The translations under genes and the position numbers were made by a program. From the NCBI GenBank assembly GCA_008711135.1, contig VUAW01000001.1, positions 62,001-126,000 of the forward strand: 64,000 nt of DNA, read 5' to 3'. Below, piece by piece: positions 1 through 9,683 of the stretch. Below the pieces are notes generated by a model, which saw only the letters and a program-made list of their open reading frames with translations, did not search any database and was not told where the DNA came from. Every line of letters starts with the position of its first letter. Position 1 is the stretch's first letter. Source of the stretch: Rhodobacteraceae bacterium LNNU 3342. Its GTDB lineage: Bacteria; Pseudomonadota; Alphaproteobacteria; Rhodobacterales; Rhodobacteraceae.

Positions 1-2
1 AG

Positions 3-1769
3 CGGCTGGGCGGGCTGCGGCACCTGATGCCGATCACCTTCACCATCGCCACGATCGCGGCGCTGTCGATGGCGGGCATCCCGCTGCTCAACGGCTTCCT
101 GTCCAAGGAAATGATGCTCGAGGAAGCAGCCCATACCGATATCTGGGTCGGCATCTTCGCCACCCTCGGCGCGCTGTTTTCGGTGGCCTATTCGTTCCGC
201 TTCATCGCCCACACCTTCCTCGGGCCCAAGCGCGACGACTACCCGGGCCACCCGCATGATCCGGGCTTTGGCCTCTGGGCAGCGCCGGCCTTCCTTGCGG
301 TGCTGGTCGTCATCATCGGGATCTTGCCGCAGACGGTCGTTGGCGCCTTGGTCGCCGCAACCTCGGGCGCGGTGATCCAGGCGGAATTGCCGTACTACTC
401 GCTCCAGCTGTGGCATGGCGTAACACCGGCGCTGTTCATGTCGATCATCGCAGTGGTGGGCGGGGTGCTGGTCCTGATGTCCTTCCGGCGGATGGAGGGG
501 GTCTGGAACGCCCTCCCCCGCCCCGAGGCCAAGACCATCTTTGACTGGATCGTGGAAGGCATCGCTGGCGCTTCGCGCCGCCTGACGGATGCGCTGCATG
601 ACGGGGCGATCAGCCGCTACCTGATGATCTTTGCCGCCACTGCGGTAATCACGGGCGTCGTTTCGTTCATGGGCGGCACCCATGCAGCCGGGACGCACCA
701 GTTGCTGCCGGCGGGGCCGATGGCCATCATCGGGCTGCTGCTTCTGACGGTGGCCTCGCTGGGGGTGGTGCTGTTCCACCGCAACCGCCTCTTGTCGCTG
801 GTGATCATCAGCGTCAACGGGCTCGTGATTTCGTTGGGCTTTGTCTACCTCTCTGCCCCCGACCTTGCGCTGACGCAGCTGACGGTCGAGGTGGTGACCA
901 TCATCCTGCTGCTGCTGGCCCTGAACTTCCTGCCCAAGGAAACCCCGCGCGAAAGCACCATGGGCCGCAAGTGGCGCGACGGGATCGTGTCGGTCGCAGC
1001 GGGCATCGCAGTTGGCGGGCTGGCCTATGCGCTGATGGCACGGGATCTGGCGTTCCAGTCGATATCGCAGTTCCACCTCGACCAGTCCTATCCAGGCGGC
1101 GGCGGCACCAACGTGGTGAACGTCATCCTCGTGGACTTCCGGGGCTATGACACCTTCGGCGAAATCATCGTGTTGGGTATTGCCGCGCTTGCCATCTATG
1201 CGCTGACGCAGACGCTCCTGCATGGCCGTGCCTCGCGGCGGCTGATGGAAATCGGCAAGGGGATAAAGCGCGACGGCGACCGGCATCCGCTGATGCTGGT
1301 GGTGGCGACGCGGGTGATGATGCCGATCGCGGTCATGGTGGGCGTCTACATCTTCCTGCGCGGCCACAACGAACCCGGCGGCGGCTTTGTGGCGGGGCTT
1401 GTCGTGTCAATCGCGCTGCTGATGCAATACATGGCATCGGGCTTTGCTTGGGCGCAGGCGCGGCAGCGGGCAGATTATCACGCGATCATCGCGTCGGGCG
1501 TGCTGATTGCCGCTGCGACGGGCGTGGGCGCCTGGTTCGCCGACCGGCCGTTCCTCACCTCGGCCTTCGGATACTTCCAGATCCCGCCGATGGACAAGTT
1601 CGAACTGGCCACCGCCATGGCCTTTGACCTTGGCGTATTTCTGGCGGTTGTAGGCTCGGTGATGCTGGCGCTGGCAAGCCTGTCGCGGCTTGCCCGGCGG
1701 GCCGGTGAAACCGTGAACGACACCCCCATGGACATCGACCCGTCCAAGACCACCGAGGAGGCACGCTGA
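3..1769 (+). CDS. mrpA: Mrp Na+/H+ antiporter subunit A/B fusion (5' partial)
   Basis: Large membrane subunit of the Mrp (Mnh/Pha) cation/proton antiporter, which expels Na+ (or K+) in exchange for H+ in the inner membrane. The reading frame is open to the first base of the window, so the N-terminal part is missing; the first visible ATG (27) is internal. Visible parts, numbered from that Met: end of the NuoL-like proton-channel domain (about 1-200, with GIPLLNGFLSKE), a DUF4040-type block (about 235-305, VLFHRNRLLSLVIISVNG), then an MnhB domain (about 415-555, RGHNEPGGGFVAGL). The A and B subunits are one polypeptide, as is usual in alphaproteobacterial PhaAB. Its stop overlaps the mrpC start by one base (TGATG), so it heads a translationally coupled operon. 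Confidence 0.93.
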   Translation, partial: RLGGLRHLMPITFTIATIAALSMAGIPLLNGFLSKEMMLEEAAHTDIWVGIFATLGALFSVAYSFRFIAHTFLGPKRDDYPGHPHDPGFGLWAAPAFLAVLVVIIGILPQTVVGALVAATSGAVIQAELPYYSLQLWHGVTPALFMSIIAVVGGVLVLMSFRRMEGVWNALPRPEAKTIFDWIVEGIAGASRRLTDALHDGAISRYLMIFAATAVITGVVSFMGGTHAAGTHQLLPAGPMAIIGLLLLTVASLGVVLFHRNRLLSLVIISVNGLVISLGFVYLSAPDLALTQLTVEVVTIILLLLALNFLPKETPRESTMGRKWRDGIVSVAAGIAVGGLAYALMARDLAFQSISQFHLDQSYPGGGGTNVVNVILVDFRGYDTFGEIIVLGIAALAIYALTQTLLHGRASRRLMEIGKGIKRDGDRHPLMLVVATRVMMPIAVMVGVYIFLRGHNEPGGGFVAGLVVSIALLMQYMASGFAWAQARQRADYHAIIASGVLIAAATGVGAWFADRPFLTSAFGYFQIPPMDKFELATAMAFDLGVFLAVVGSVMLALASLSRLARRAGETVNDTPMDIDPSKTTEEAR

Positions 1770-2110
1770 TGGAACTGATCGTCGCACTGGCCGTGGGCGT
1801 TCTGACCGCGGCTGCTATCTACCTCATCCTGCGGCTTCGCACCTTCCCGGTCGTTCTGGGCACGGCGATGCTGTCCTATGCAGTGAACATCTTCCTGTTC
1901 GCCACCGGGCGGCTGGCCATCAACCAGCCCGCGGTCCTGCTGACGGGCGGCCCCTATGCCGACCCGCTTCCGCAGGCCCTGGTGCTGACGGCGATCGTGA
2001 TCGCCTTTGGCATGACCGCCGTGGTGGTGATGCTGGCGCTTGGCGCCTACCTGGAATCCGGCACTGACGAGATCGACATGAAAGACGAGACGAAAGGGGA
2101 TCGGACATGA
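1769..2110 (+). CDS. mrpC: Mrp Na+/H+ antiporter subunit C
   Basis: Small 113-residue membrane subunit of the Mrp antiporter, homologous to NuoK of complex I. It has three hydrophobic segments (about 3-22, 30-50 and 68-92) and the NuoK-like stretch YAVNIFLFATGRLAINQPAV. The second start of the operon overlaps the previous stop (TGATG) and its own stop overlaps mrpD by four bases (ATGA). The charged tail (EIDMKDETKGD) is short and cytoplasmic by inference. Identification rests on size, position between A/B and D, and the NuoK-like pattern. Confidence 0.92.
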   Translation: MELIVALAVGVLTAAAIYLILRLRTFPVVLGTAMLSYAVNIFLFATGRLAINQPAVLLTGGPYADPLPQALVLTAIVIAFGMTAVVVMLALGAYLESGTDEIDMKDETKGDRT

Positions 2111-3756
2111 ACCATCTGATCCTTGCGCCGGTGATCCTGCCGGCGATCCTAGCTCCGCTGATCGTGCTTGCGATGCGCCATGAGATCACGCTGCAGCGGG
2201 TCTTTTCAGTGGCAGGCAGCGCCGCGCTGGTCGTCATCGCCTTCCTGCTGTTCGGACAGGCCGAAACCGGGCAGATCCAGGTCTATGAGATGGGCAACTG
2301 GCCCGCTCCCTTCGGCATCGTACTGGTGCTGGACCGGCTGTCGGCGCTGATGGTCATGATGACCTCGATCCTCGGGCTTGGGGTGGCGCTTTATGCCATG
2401 GGCTCGGGTTGGGATGCGCGGGGCAAGCATTTCCACGCGCTGTTCCAGTTCCAGGTGATGGGGATCAACGGCGCCTTCCTGACCGGCGACGCCTTCAACC
2501 TCTTCGTCTTCTTCGAGATCCTGCTCATCGCTTCATACGGGCTGATGATCCACGCCGGTGGGCGGATGCGCCTGCGGGCGGGGGTGCAATACGTGGTCTA
2601 CAACCTTGCCGGCTCGGCGCTGTTCCTGTTCGCACTGGGGACGATCTATGGCGTGACCGGCACGCTCAACATGGCAGACCTTGCCATGCGCGTGGCCGCG
2701 CTGCCCGAAGGGGACGGGGCGCTGCTGCGGGTGGGCGCAGTGCTGCTGCTGATCGTTTTTGCGGTCAAGGCGGCGGTCGTGCCGATCCACTTCTGGCTGC
2801 CCAACACCTATACCCACGCCCCTGCCCCGGTCGCTGCGCTGTTCGCGATCATGACCAAGGTCGGCGCCTATGCCATCCTGCGGATGTACACGCTGGTCTT
2901 CGGGCCGGACATGCCGGCGATCGGAACGCTTGCGGGCGACTGGCTCCTGCCTGCCGCAGTGGTCACGGTGACGCTGGGGATGCTGGGCGTTCTTGGGTCC
3001 AAGCACCTGGGGCGGCTGGTGTCTTTTTCAGTCATCGGCTCGATGGGGACGCTGTTCCTAGCCATCGGCATCTTCACCCCTGAGGCAACGGCGGCCGCGC
3101 TTTACTACATGATCCACTCGACATTTGCGGCTGCAGTGCTGTTCCTGATCGCGGATCTGGTGGTGGCCCGCCGGGGCGCCGCCGGGGCGGATGTGGTGGC
3201 CGCACCGCCTATCGCGCAGAACGGGCTGATCGCGGCGCTGTTCTTTGGTGCGGCGATCGCCATGACCGGGCTGCCGCCGCTTTCGGGTTTCATCGGCAAG
3301 CTGCTGATCCTGGATGCCGCGCGCGAAGGGGCGCAGATGGTGGTCATCTTCGCGGCGATCCTCATCACCTCGCTGATCGCGGTCGTAGGTTTCGCCCGCG
3401 CGGGCACCACTGTCTTCTGGAAGGCCTACGCGGTCGAGGGCACATCCACCCCCGCCCCGGCGCAAGAGCTGCCGCTGGTGGTGACCGGGGCGCTTCTGTC
3501 TACCATGGCGCTGCTTGTTGCGCTGGCAGGGCCGGTGACCGGCTATCTGGAGGCGACCTCCGCCCAGCTGTACGAGCGGGAGCTTTACATCGAAGCCGTG
3601 ATGCCCCCCGTCAATGCCGAGGGCATGCCGATCCCGCAAAGCGGCACCCCCGAAGGTGAAGGCCCCCTGCCCCCCGATGGCCCGCAGACGGCATTGCCGG
3701 ATGGCGCGGAACCGGGAACCGTCCCCGGCGCCTATGACAATGAAGGAGCACAGTGA
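2107..3756 (+). CDS. mrpD: Mrp Na+/H+ antiporter subunit D
   Basis: NuoM/NuoN-like proton-translocating subunit of the Mrp antiporter, 549 residues with about 14 membrane segments. The proton_antipo_M core is clear at about 125-420: it includes the glutamate of FFEILLIASYGLM and the lysine of VKAAVVPIHFWLPNTYTHAP, both conserved in the family as channel residues. The C-terminal 60 residues after about 490 are a Pro/Gly/Glu-rich hydrophilic tail (PEGEGPLPPDGPQTALPDGA) that looks like a disordered lineage-specific extension. It overlaps mrpC and mrpE by four bases on each side, so the operon is tightly coupled. Confidence 0.93.
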   Translation: MNHLILAPVILPAILAPLIVLAMRHEITLQRVFSVAGSAALVVIAFLLFGQAETGQIQVYEMGNWPAPFGIVLVLDRLSALMVMMTSILGLGVALYAMGSGWDARGKHFHALFQFQVMGINGAFLTGDAFNLFVFFEILLIASYGLMIHAGGRMRLRAGVQYVVYNLAGSALFLFALGTIYGVTGTLNMADLAMRVAALPEGDGALLRVGAVLLLIVFAVKAAVVPIHFWLPNTYTHAPAPVAALFAIMTKVGAYAILRMYTLVFGPDMPAIGTLAGDWLLPAAVVTVTLGMLGVLGSKHLGRLVSFSVIGSMGTLFLAIGIFTPEATAAALYYMIHSTFAAAVLFLIADLVVARRGAAGADVVAAPPIAQNGLIAALFFGAAIAMTGLPPLSGFIGKLLILDAAREGAQMVVIFAAILITSLIAVVGFARAGTTVFWKAYAVEGTSTPAPAQELPLVVTGALLSTMALLVALAGPVTGYLEATSAQLYERELYIEAVMPPVNAEGMPIPQSGTPEGEGPLPPDGPQTALPDGAEPGTVPGAYDNEGAQ

Positions 3757-4247
3757 TGATCCGCAAGTTCCTGCCGCATCCGCTGCTGACCCTGCTTCTG
3801 ACGGTCATCTGGCTCATGCTGATGAACAACGTGTCGCTGGGCGCGCTGGTCTTTGGCCTGATCCTTGGCATCATCATCCCGATTGTGACCGCGCCCTACT
3901 GGCCGGACCGGCCCGTGCTGCGGAACTGGCCGATGGTCGCGGAATACGTGCTGGTCGTGCTGTGGGACATCGTCGTGGCGAACGTGGTTGTGGCCAAGAC
4001 GATCCTGTTCAAACGCAACGCCGACCTGCGCCCGGCCTGGGTTACCGTCCCTCTCGACCTCCGCTCACCCGAGGCGATCACCATCCTCGCCGGGACGATC
4101 ACGATGACGCCCGGCACCGTATCCAGCGACATTGCGGCTGACGGCCGGGCCATTCTGGTGCACTGCCTGGACGCGCCCGATCCCGATGCCGTCCGGGACG
4201 AGATCAAGCACCGTTATGAACGCCGGCTGAAGGAGATTTTCCTGTGA
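3753..4247 (+). CDS. mrpE: Mrp Na+/H+ antiporter subunit E
   Basis: MnhE-family subunit, 164 residues, a normal length. Two hydrophobic segments lie near the N terminus (about 8-50), followed by a cytoplasmic domain. The family signature is seen in ANVVVAKTILFKRNADLRPA and in the TITMTPGTVSSDI stretch, both typical of MrpE. Four-base ATGA overlaps link it to mrpD upstream and mrpF downstream. Its exact role in the complex is structural; ion transport is carried by A and D. Confidence 0.93.
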   Translation: MMIRKFLPHPLLTLLLTVIWLMLMNNVSLGALVFGLILGIIIPIVTAPYWPDRPVLRNWPMVAEYVLVVLWDIVVANVVVAKTILFKRNADLRPAWVTVPLDLRSPEAITILAGTITMTPGTVSSDIAADGRAILVHCLDAPDPDAVRDEIKHRYERRLKEIFL

Positions 4248-4513
4248 TCGCCTACGCGCTTTACTTCGCTTTCGCCTGCTTTGGGCTCGCGCTGCTCTTC
4301 AACCTTTGGCACCTGGCCCGCGCGCCGGGGGTGAATGACCGGGTGCTGGCGCTGGACACCATGGTCATCAACGCCATCGCGCTGCTGATCCTCTATGGCG
4401 TTGCCGAAGGCACCGCCGTCTATTTCGAAGCATCGATGCTTTTCGCAATGGTGGGTTTCGTGTCCACGGTCGCCTACTGCAAGTTCATGCTGCGCGGCGA
4501 CATCATCGAATAA
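4244..4513 (+). CDS. mrpF: Mrp Na+/H+ antiporter subunit F
   Basis: MnhF/MrpF-family subunit, 89 residues with three predicted membrane helices (about 3-22, 35-55 and 62-82). The family pattern RVLALDTMVINAIALLILYG is present, with the Asp of LALDTM that is conserved in MrpF. It starts inside the mrpE stop (ATGA) and is followed by mrpG after ten bases. Length and position agree with other Mrp operons. Confidence 0.92.
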   Translation: MIAYALYFAFACFGLALLFNLWHLARAPGVNDRVLALDTMVINAIALLILYGVAEGTAVYFEASMLFAMVGFVSTVAYCKFMLRGDIIE

Positions 4514-4523
4514 GGATAGATCC

Positions 4524-4913
4524 ATGACCCTGATCGCGGAAATCATCATCTCTGCCATGCTGGTCATCAGCGGGGTGTTCGGACTGGTCGGATCGTTCGG
4601 GCTGGTCAAGCTGCCTGACCCGATGACGCGGCTGCACGCGCCCACCAAGGCGACAACGCTTGGTGTGGGCGGGGTGCTCATTGCCTCGATGATCTATTTC
4701 ACCGCCTTTGGCGGCGGCTTTTCGTTCCACGAACTGATGATCACGATCTTCCTGTTCATCACCGCTCCGATCGTGGCGCATTTCCTGGCCAAGGCCTGGC
4801 TGCACCGCAACGCCACGCCCGCCGATCTTCCGCCGACCGGGCGGCCCAAGGGCTGGGCGGGGCAGGAGTCCGTGGTTGAGGGCGACAAGTCGCCCCAGCG
4901 CCCGCAGGCATAA
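4524..4913 (+). CDS. mrpG: Mrp Na+/H+ antiporter subunit G
   Basis: MnhG/MrpG subunit, 129 residues, last gene of the antiporter operon. The start at 4524 is chosen because it follows a purine-rich AAGGATAG site and gives the usual N terminus (MTLIAEIIISAMLVISG); an upstream in-frame start at 4395 would lie inside mrpF. Three membrane segments are visible, with the family motif VGSFGLVKLPDPMTRLHAPT between the first two. The C-terminal 35 residues are hydrophilic. Six Mrp genes are thus present, with A and B fused, which makes a full seven-subunit complex. Confidence 0.93.
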   Translation: MTLIAEIIISAMLVISGVFGLVGSFGLVKLPDPMTRLHAPTKATTLGVGGVLIASMIYFTAFGGGFSFHELMITIFLFITAPIVAHFLAKAWLHRNATPADLPPTGRPKGWAGQESVVEGDKSPQRPQA

Positions 4914-4916
4914 ATT

Positions 4917-5486
4917 CTAGCGTCGGGCGCGGCGCCGAGCGTCGCGCCTCTCGGCGCGGCTGTCCCAGAACGGCTCCAGTCGGTTTTCCTTGAAGCGGAC
5001 CCACCAGCGCCAGATCAGCACCCCGATGGCGGCAAGGCCCAGCAGGATGATGATGTTCGCCCAAGGGATCAGCGTCGCCTCTGGCCCCGCCACGGGGCGG
5101 ATGCGGATGGCGTTGGGGAACATCGACATGAACTCCAGCCGCCAGCCATAGTGCGTGATCGCCACCCACTGCGGGTTGGCCGCTGTGGAAACGTAGTTTT
5201 GGGCCCGGGCCTGCAGGGTCGAGCTGTTGAACTTGAAATAAGGCGGCCAGCCCCACCCGGTATCCTCGTTCCGGTAGACCATCTCACGCCCGTTCGGGCG
5301 CACCGCCATGATGAAGCGGATGTCGCGCGTCCCCGGCGTCGCGAACCCGCTGCCGGAAGAGGTGTCGATGCGACGATTTTCAATCCCGACGATCCGCACG
5401 ATGTCGCGCTGCGGCAGGGTGTAATGCAGCACCCCAGCCACCAGCAGGGCCATAAGTCCCAGGATCACCCATTTCAGTCGGCGCAT
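4917..5486 (-). CDS. DUF1523 family membrane protein
   Basis: A 189-residue protein of the DUF1523 type found in Rhodobacteraceae; its function is unknown. It has an N-terminal membrane anchor (about 7-23), a periplasmic domain of about 115 residues with the pattern HYTLPQRDIVRIVGIENRRI, a second membrane helix (about 140-160) and a very basic tail (RAERRDARRRARR). It lies tail to tail with mrpG, with only three bases between the stops, and there is no sign that it belongs to either neighbouring operon. Confidence 0.8.
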   Translation of the reverse strand: MRRLKWVILGLMALLVAGVLHYTLPQRDIVRIVGIENRRIDTSSGSGFATPGTRDIRFIMAVRPNGREMVYRNEDTGWGWPPYFKFNSSTLQARAQNYVSTAANPQWVAITHYGWRLEFMSMFPNAIRIRPVAGPEATLIPWANIIILLGLAAIGVLIWRWWVRFKENRLEPFWDSRAERRDARRRARR

Positions 5487-5552
5487 GACAGCTCCTTTCG
5501 TTTCAGCAAGAGCTAGCAGAACCCCCGCCCGCGTCCAGCGCCAGCCGGCCTT

Positions 5553-8186
5553 CTAAAAGGCTGGCTTGGTCATCCGCCGGCGTTGCAGCAGGCAGACCAG
5601 CGCCAGAAGCAACAGCGCGGGGATATAGAATACCTGCTTTGGCATCCGGTCGTTCGGGGACAGGACGCTGGCGATTTCCACCGGCGTGTCAGCGTAGAAG
5701 TCAAAGCCCTGCAGCTGCTGCTGGAATGAAGTTCCGAACAGCGGCTCTTCCAGAACCATTCGGTCACCCTCTGGGATCAGGAACAGGCCCGCAGCCTCTG
5801 CCCGCCCGGTTTCCGGCGCCTCTTCGGTCACCGAATAGATCAGCGTCGTCTGGGTGACGTTGCCGCTGGCAAAGCTTGGTCCGCGCACGACGAAGCGCAC
5901 TTGTTCCCCCGGTTCGGCCTCATCCAGACTTTGGGCGAATTCGGCCGGGGGCGTGTCTTCGAATGCCGGCTGAAGGCGGTTCAGCCAGAAGTTCGGAACG
6001 AACAGGGTGAAGGCCACCAACAGCAGCGCCGCACTTTCCCACAGCCGCGAGCGGGCAAGGAAGTAGCCCTGCGTCGCTGCCGCGAACAGCAGCATGGCAA
6101 TAGTCGCGACCACGAAGACAGTTGCCGCGTGGAACAGCCCCGCAGCGGTGCCGAGGTCGATCCCGTAAAGGATCAGCGCCGGGTTGTAGATGAACAGGAA
6201 CGGCAGCGCGACTGTCCGGAGGCTGTAGAAGAAGGCGGTAAAGCCGGTCTTGATCGGATCGCCCCCAGACACAGCCGCAGCGGCAAAGCTGGCAAGCCCC
6301 ACAGGCGGTGTCACATCCGCCATGATCCCGAAGTAGAAGACGAACAGATGCGCCGCGATCAGCGGTACGATCAGCCCTTCCTGCGCGCCCAGGCTCACCA
6401 CGACACTCGCCATGAGCGAGGACACGACGATGTAGTTCGCGGTGGTCGGAAGCCCCATCCCGAGGATCAGCGAAAACACCCCAACCAGCAGCAGCATGAT
6501 GAAAAGATGGCCACCGGAAAGTTGCTCCACCAGCCCGGCCAGTTCGGTGCCGATGGGGGTGCGGGTCACGGTTGCCACGATGATGCCTGCCGCGGCGGTG
6601 GCCACGCCGATACCGATCATGTTGCGCGCGCCGGCGATCATGCCCTCGATCAGGTCATGGAGTCCTGCGGCGAATTCAGCCCCAACGGCACCCCGCCGGA
6701 ACATCGCCTTGAGCGGACGCTGCGTGACGATGATGATCAGCATCATCGCGACCGCATAGAATGCGGATTTCGCCGGCGACTGGCGTTCCACCATCAGGAA
6801 CCACACCAGCACCAGGATCGGCAGAAGGTAGTGGATCCCAGTGGGGAATACCTGTGCCACTGACGGCAGATGGAACTGGCGCGCGTTGGGGTCGTCAAGC
6901 TCCAGGTCCGGACGGCGTGCGGATACCCACACGGCGAGCACATAGAGCACCAGCATGACCGCAAGGATTACCGGGTCGGCAAGGGCCGGCGCCGCGCCGC
7001 GCAACACGTCCACCGCGGCGATCACGCCCCAGAAAACGATCCCTGCCCCCACAAAACCAAGGGCAATCTTGCCGAACATCTGCAACAGGCTGCCGCCCTC
7101 GCCCAGCGCGGGCATGTCCTTGCGCAGTGCCTCCAGGTGCACGATGTAGACCAGCGCGATGTAGGAAATCACCGCCGGAATGAAGGCGTGCTTGATGACC
7201 TCGATGTAGGAAATCCCGACGAATTCCACCATCAGGAAGGCCGCAGCCCCCATGACCGGCGGCATGATCTGGCCGTTGACGGAACTTGCCACCTCGACCG
7301 CGCCGGCTTTTTCAGAACTGAAGCCAACACGTTTCATCAACGGGATGGTAAAAGTACCTGTCGTAACGACGTTGGCAATCGACGACCCGGAGATGAGGCC
7401 CGTCATCGCGGACCCCACCACCGCGGCCTTGGCGGGGCCGCCGCGCAGGTGTCCAAGCCCCGCAAACGCCAGCTTGATGAAGTAGTTGCCCGCTCCTGCC
7501 TTGTCGAGCAGCGAGCCGAAAAGCACGAAAAGGAACACGAATGCCGCCGAAACCCCCAGCGGGATGCCAAAGACGCCGGCGGTGTCCAGCCATTGCGCGT
7601 TGATGATCGAGGTCAACGACTGCCCGTTGTGCTCGATGATCTCGGGGATCAGCCACCCTTGGCCAAAGTAGGAATAGGCCAGGAAGATCGCCCCCACCAC
7701 CGTCAGCGCGGGGCCCAGCGCGCGGCGCGAGGCCTCCAGCAGCAGGACGATCCCGATCGATCCGACGATGATCTGTTCCTGCGTCGGCCGCCCTGAACGC
7801 GCCGTCAGCGAGATTTCACGCGCGTACCAGAAGACATAAAACGCGCAACCCGCCGCGACGATCGCAAGGATCCAGTCATAGAAGGGCACGCGGTCACGGG
7901 GGGCGCGCTTGTAGGCAGGGTACGCCAGAAACGCGAGCAGCAGCGCAAAGAACAGATGCAGCGGCCGCGTCTGTGTTGCGTTCAGCACGGGAAAATACTG
8001 GCCGAACCACAACTGCGGCTGGGCGATCCACAGTTGGAACAGCGACCAGGACAGCGCGATTCCCGCTATCAGCAGCGCGACCGTCCGGTTCTGCGGGTCC
8101 CGACCGCCAGCGTCCGTGCTTGCAACAAGATCCTGAAGCTCGTCATCGGTCAACTTGCGTCCAGACTTCTGGGTCTCGTCGGTCAT
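5553..8186 (-). CDS. TRAP transporter fused permease (4TM/12TM, TAXI type)
   Basis: Integral membrane permease of a TAXI-type TRAP transporter, which uses an ion gradient to import an organic acid or similar substrate delivered by a periplasmic binding protein. The 877 residues fuse the small (4 TM) and large (12 TM, DctM-like) subunits. The DctM core with GGPAKAAVVGSAMTGLISGS and GLPTTANYIV is clear at about 245-620. A C-terminal region (about 690-850) resembles the DUF3394 extension seen in this fused family. The binding-protein gene is 89 bases upstream on the same strand. The substrate cannot be inferred from sequence. Confidence 0.93.
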   Translation of the reverse strand: MTDETQKSGRKLTDDELQDLVASTDAGGRDPQNRTVALLIAGIALSWSLFQLWIAQPQLWFGQYFPVLNATQTRPLHLFFALLLAFLAYPAYKRAPRDRVPFYDWILAIVAAGCAFYVFWYAREISLTARSGRPTQEQIIVGSIGIVLLLEASRRALGPALTVVGAIFLAYSYFGQGWLIPEIIEHNGQSLTSIINAQWLDTAGVFGIPLGVSAAFVFLFVLFGSLLDKAGAGNYFIKLAFAGLGHLRGGPAKAAVVGSAMTGLISGSSIANVVTTGTFTIPLMKRVGFSSEKAGAVEVASSVNGQIMPPVMGAAAFLMVEFVGISYIEVIKHAFIPAVISYIALVYIVHLEALRKDMPALGEGGSLLQMFGKIALGFVGAGIVFWGVIAAVDVLRGAAPALADPVILAVMLVLYVLAVWVSARRPDLELDDPNARQFHLPSVAQVFPTGIHYLLPILVLVWFLMVERQSPAKSAFYAVAMMLIIIVTQRPLKAMFRRGAVGAEFAAGLHDLIEGMIAGARNMIGIGVATAAAGIIVATVTRTPIGTELAGLVEQLSGGHLFIMLLLVGVFSLILGMGLPTTANYIVVSSLMASVVVSLGAQEGLIVPLIAAHLFVFYFGIMADVTPPVGLASFAAAAVSGGDPIKTGFTAFFYSLRTVALPFLFIYNPALILYGIDLGTAAGLFHAATVFVVATIAMLLFAAATQGYFLARSRLWESAALLLVAFTLFVPNFWLNRLQPAFEDTPPAEFAQSLDEAEPGEQVRFVVRGPSFASGNVTQTTLIYSVTEEAPETGRAEAAGLFLIPEGDRMVLEEPLFGTSFQQQLQGFDFYADTPVEIASVLSPNDRMPKQVFYIPALLLLALVCLLQRRRMTKPAF

Positions 8187-8275
8187 GGCGCCCTCCGTTT
8201 CAGCGAAGGCGCCGCCCCGACAAGCGGGACGGCGCGGGTCAGTCCATCGTCAGGCGGTGAGTCCCGCCCCTCATG

Positions 8276-9241
8276 TTACTCGATCAGGCCGGCTTCGCGG
8301 AAATACCGCTCAGCGCCCGGATGCAGCGGGGCAGACAGGCCGTCGGTCGCCATCTGCTCCGGATCGAGGTTTTCGAACGCCGGGTGCAGGCCGCGGAACT
8401 GGTCGATGTTTTCGAACACCGCCCTGGTCACGGCATAGACCACGTCCTCGGATACGCTGGCCGAGGTCACGAGCGTCGCGCCCACGCCGAAGGTCTGCAC
8501 ATCCTCGTCGTTGCCGCGGTACATGCCGCCAGGGATCGTCGCCGTCCGGTAATAGGGGAACTCTTCGACCAGGGCGTCGATCTGTTCGCCGCTGACGTTG
8601 ACGAGCACCGAGTCACAGGCCGTCGTAGCCTCCTGGATCGCGCCCGAGGGGTGGCCCACGGTATAGGTCATCACGTCGATGTTGTTGTCGCAAAGCGCCT
8701 GGCTTTGTTCACCCGGCTGCAGTTCCGACACCATCGAGAAATCCGACATGGTCATGCCGAAGCGTTCCATCGTCAGTTCCATCGTGTCGCGGGTGCCCGA
8801 GCCCGGGTTGCCGACGTTCACGCGCTTGCCGCGCAGATCCTCGAAGGTGCGGACGCCAGCATCGGCGCGGGCCACAACAGTGAACGGCTCCGGATGCAGG
8901 GCGAATACGGCGCGCAGATCCTCGAACGCCTCACCCTCGAACGAGCCGGAGCCGTCGATTGCCTGGAACTGGGTGTCGGATTGCGCCACGCCGAATTCCA
9001 GTTCGCCCGAACGGATCGCGTTGATGTTGAAGACCGAGCCGCCGGTCGATTCAACGCCGCAGCGGATGCCGTGTTCTGCCCGGTCCCGGTTCACAAGGCG
9101 GCAGATCGCGCCGCCGGTCGGATAATAGACGCCGGTCACCGCGCCCGTACCGATCGAGATGAACGTCTGTTCTTGCGCGACTGCCGCCGTGCCCAGCACC
9201 ATGCCCAGTGCCGCAGCCGTGCCCATAAGAGCAGATTTCAT
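8276..9241 (-). CDS. TAXI family TRAP transporter solute-binding protein
   Basis: Periplasmic solute-binding subunit that feeds the TRAP permease encoded next downstream. The start at 9241 is chosen over the longer frame because it follows an AGGAGG site and begins a good Sec signal peptide (MKSALMGTAAALGMVLG, cleavage near AVAQ-EQ). The mature protein opens with IGTGAVTGVYYPTGGAICRL, the hallmark of the TAXI family. Length is 321 residues, as usual. Binding protein first and fused permease second is the common operon order for TAXI systems. Confidence 0.94.
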   Translation of the reverse strand: MKSALMGTAAALGMVLGTAAVAQEQTFISIGTGAVTGVYYPTGGAICRLVNRDRAEHGIRCGVESTGGSVFNINAIRSGELEFGVAQSDTQFQAIDGSGSFEGEAFEDLRAVFALHPEPFTVVARADAGVRTFEDLRGKRVNVGNPGSGTRDTMELTMERFGMTMSDFSMVSELQPGEQSQALCDNNIDVMTYTVGHPSGAIQEATTACDSVLVNVSGEQIDALVEEFPYYRTATIPGGMYRGNDEDVQTFGVGATLVTSASVSEDVVYAVTRAVFENIDQFRGLHPAFENLDPEQMATDGLSAPLHPGAERYFREAGLIE

Positions 9242-9377
9242 GAGCGATCCTCCTGTTCGTGTTGTCGAATGAAACGTCCCCGTGCCGCAGGGGCGGCGCG
9301 GAAACCTGCGGGCAGAAGACAAGATTGTTGCCGAAGTGTCAACGCCTTGTCCCGAAAGGCCCAAGCGCCCGCGCCCG

Positions 9378-9683
9378 TCATGGAAGGCACGCCGACAGCA
9401 GAAGAATTGGCGCATAGGTGAAAGCGGTTGCCACCAGCGCCGCCACCAGAAGCCAAAGCGTCAGGGTGCGCAGAAAACCCTCATACCGGCGCCAGCGGCG
9501 GATCAGCACCCAAAGCAACACCAGATGCGCCACAAGCGTCGCCGCGATGGTGCCGCGCAGGATCAACTGCGGCCAGTCATAGGCGCAGCCCAGCGCCTGG
9601 AAGCTGTAGATCAGCCCCAGAGCGGTGGTCCAGAGGCCAAAACCGACCGTAAGCCAAAGGTAGTGGATCGGCCTCTCCCTCAT
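9378..9683 (-). CDS. small three-helix membrane protein of the cytochrome oxidase operon
   Basis: A 101-residue hydrophobic protein with three predicted helices (about 8-30, 42-62 and 72-98). The start overlaps the coxAC stop by four bases (ATGA), so it is translated with the oxidase. I do not recognise a named family. By position it could be a small accessory or subunit IV-like component of the oxidase, but sequence motifs do not prove this. A longer upstream frame exists only as an out-of-frame shadow of coxAC. Confidence 0.7.
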   Translation of the reverse strand: MRERPIHYLWLTVGFGLWTTALGLIYSFQALGCAYDWPQLILRGTIAATLVAHLVLLWVLIRRWRRYEGFLRTLTLWLLVAALVATAFTYAPILLLSACLP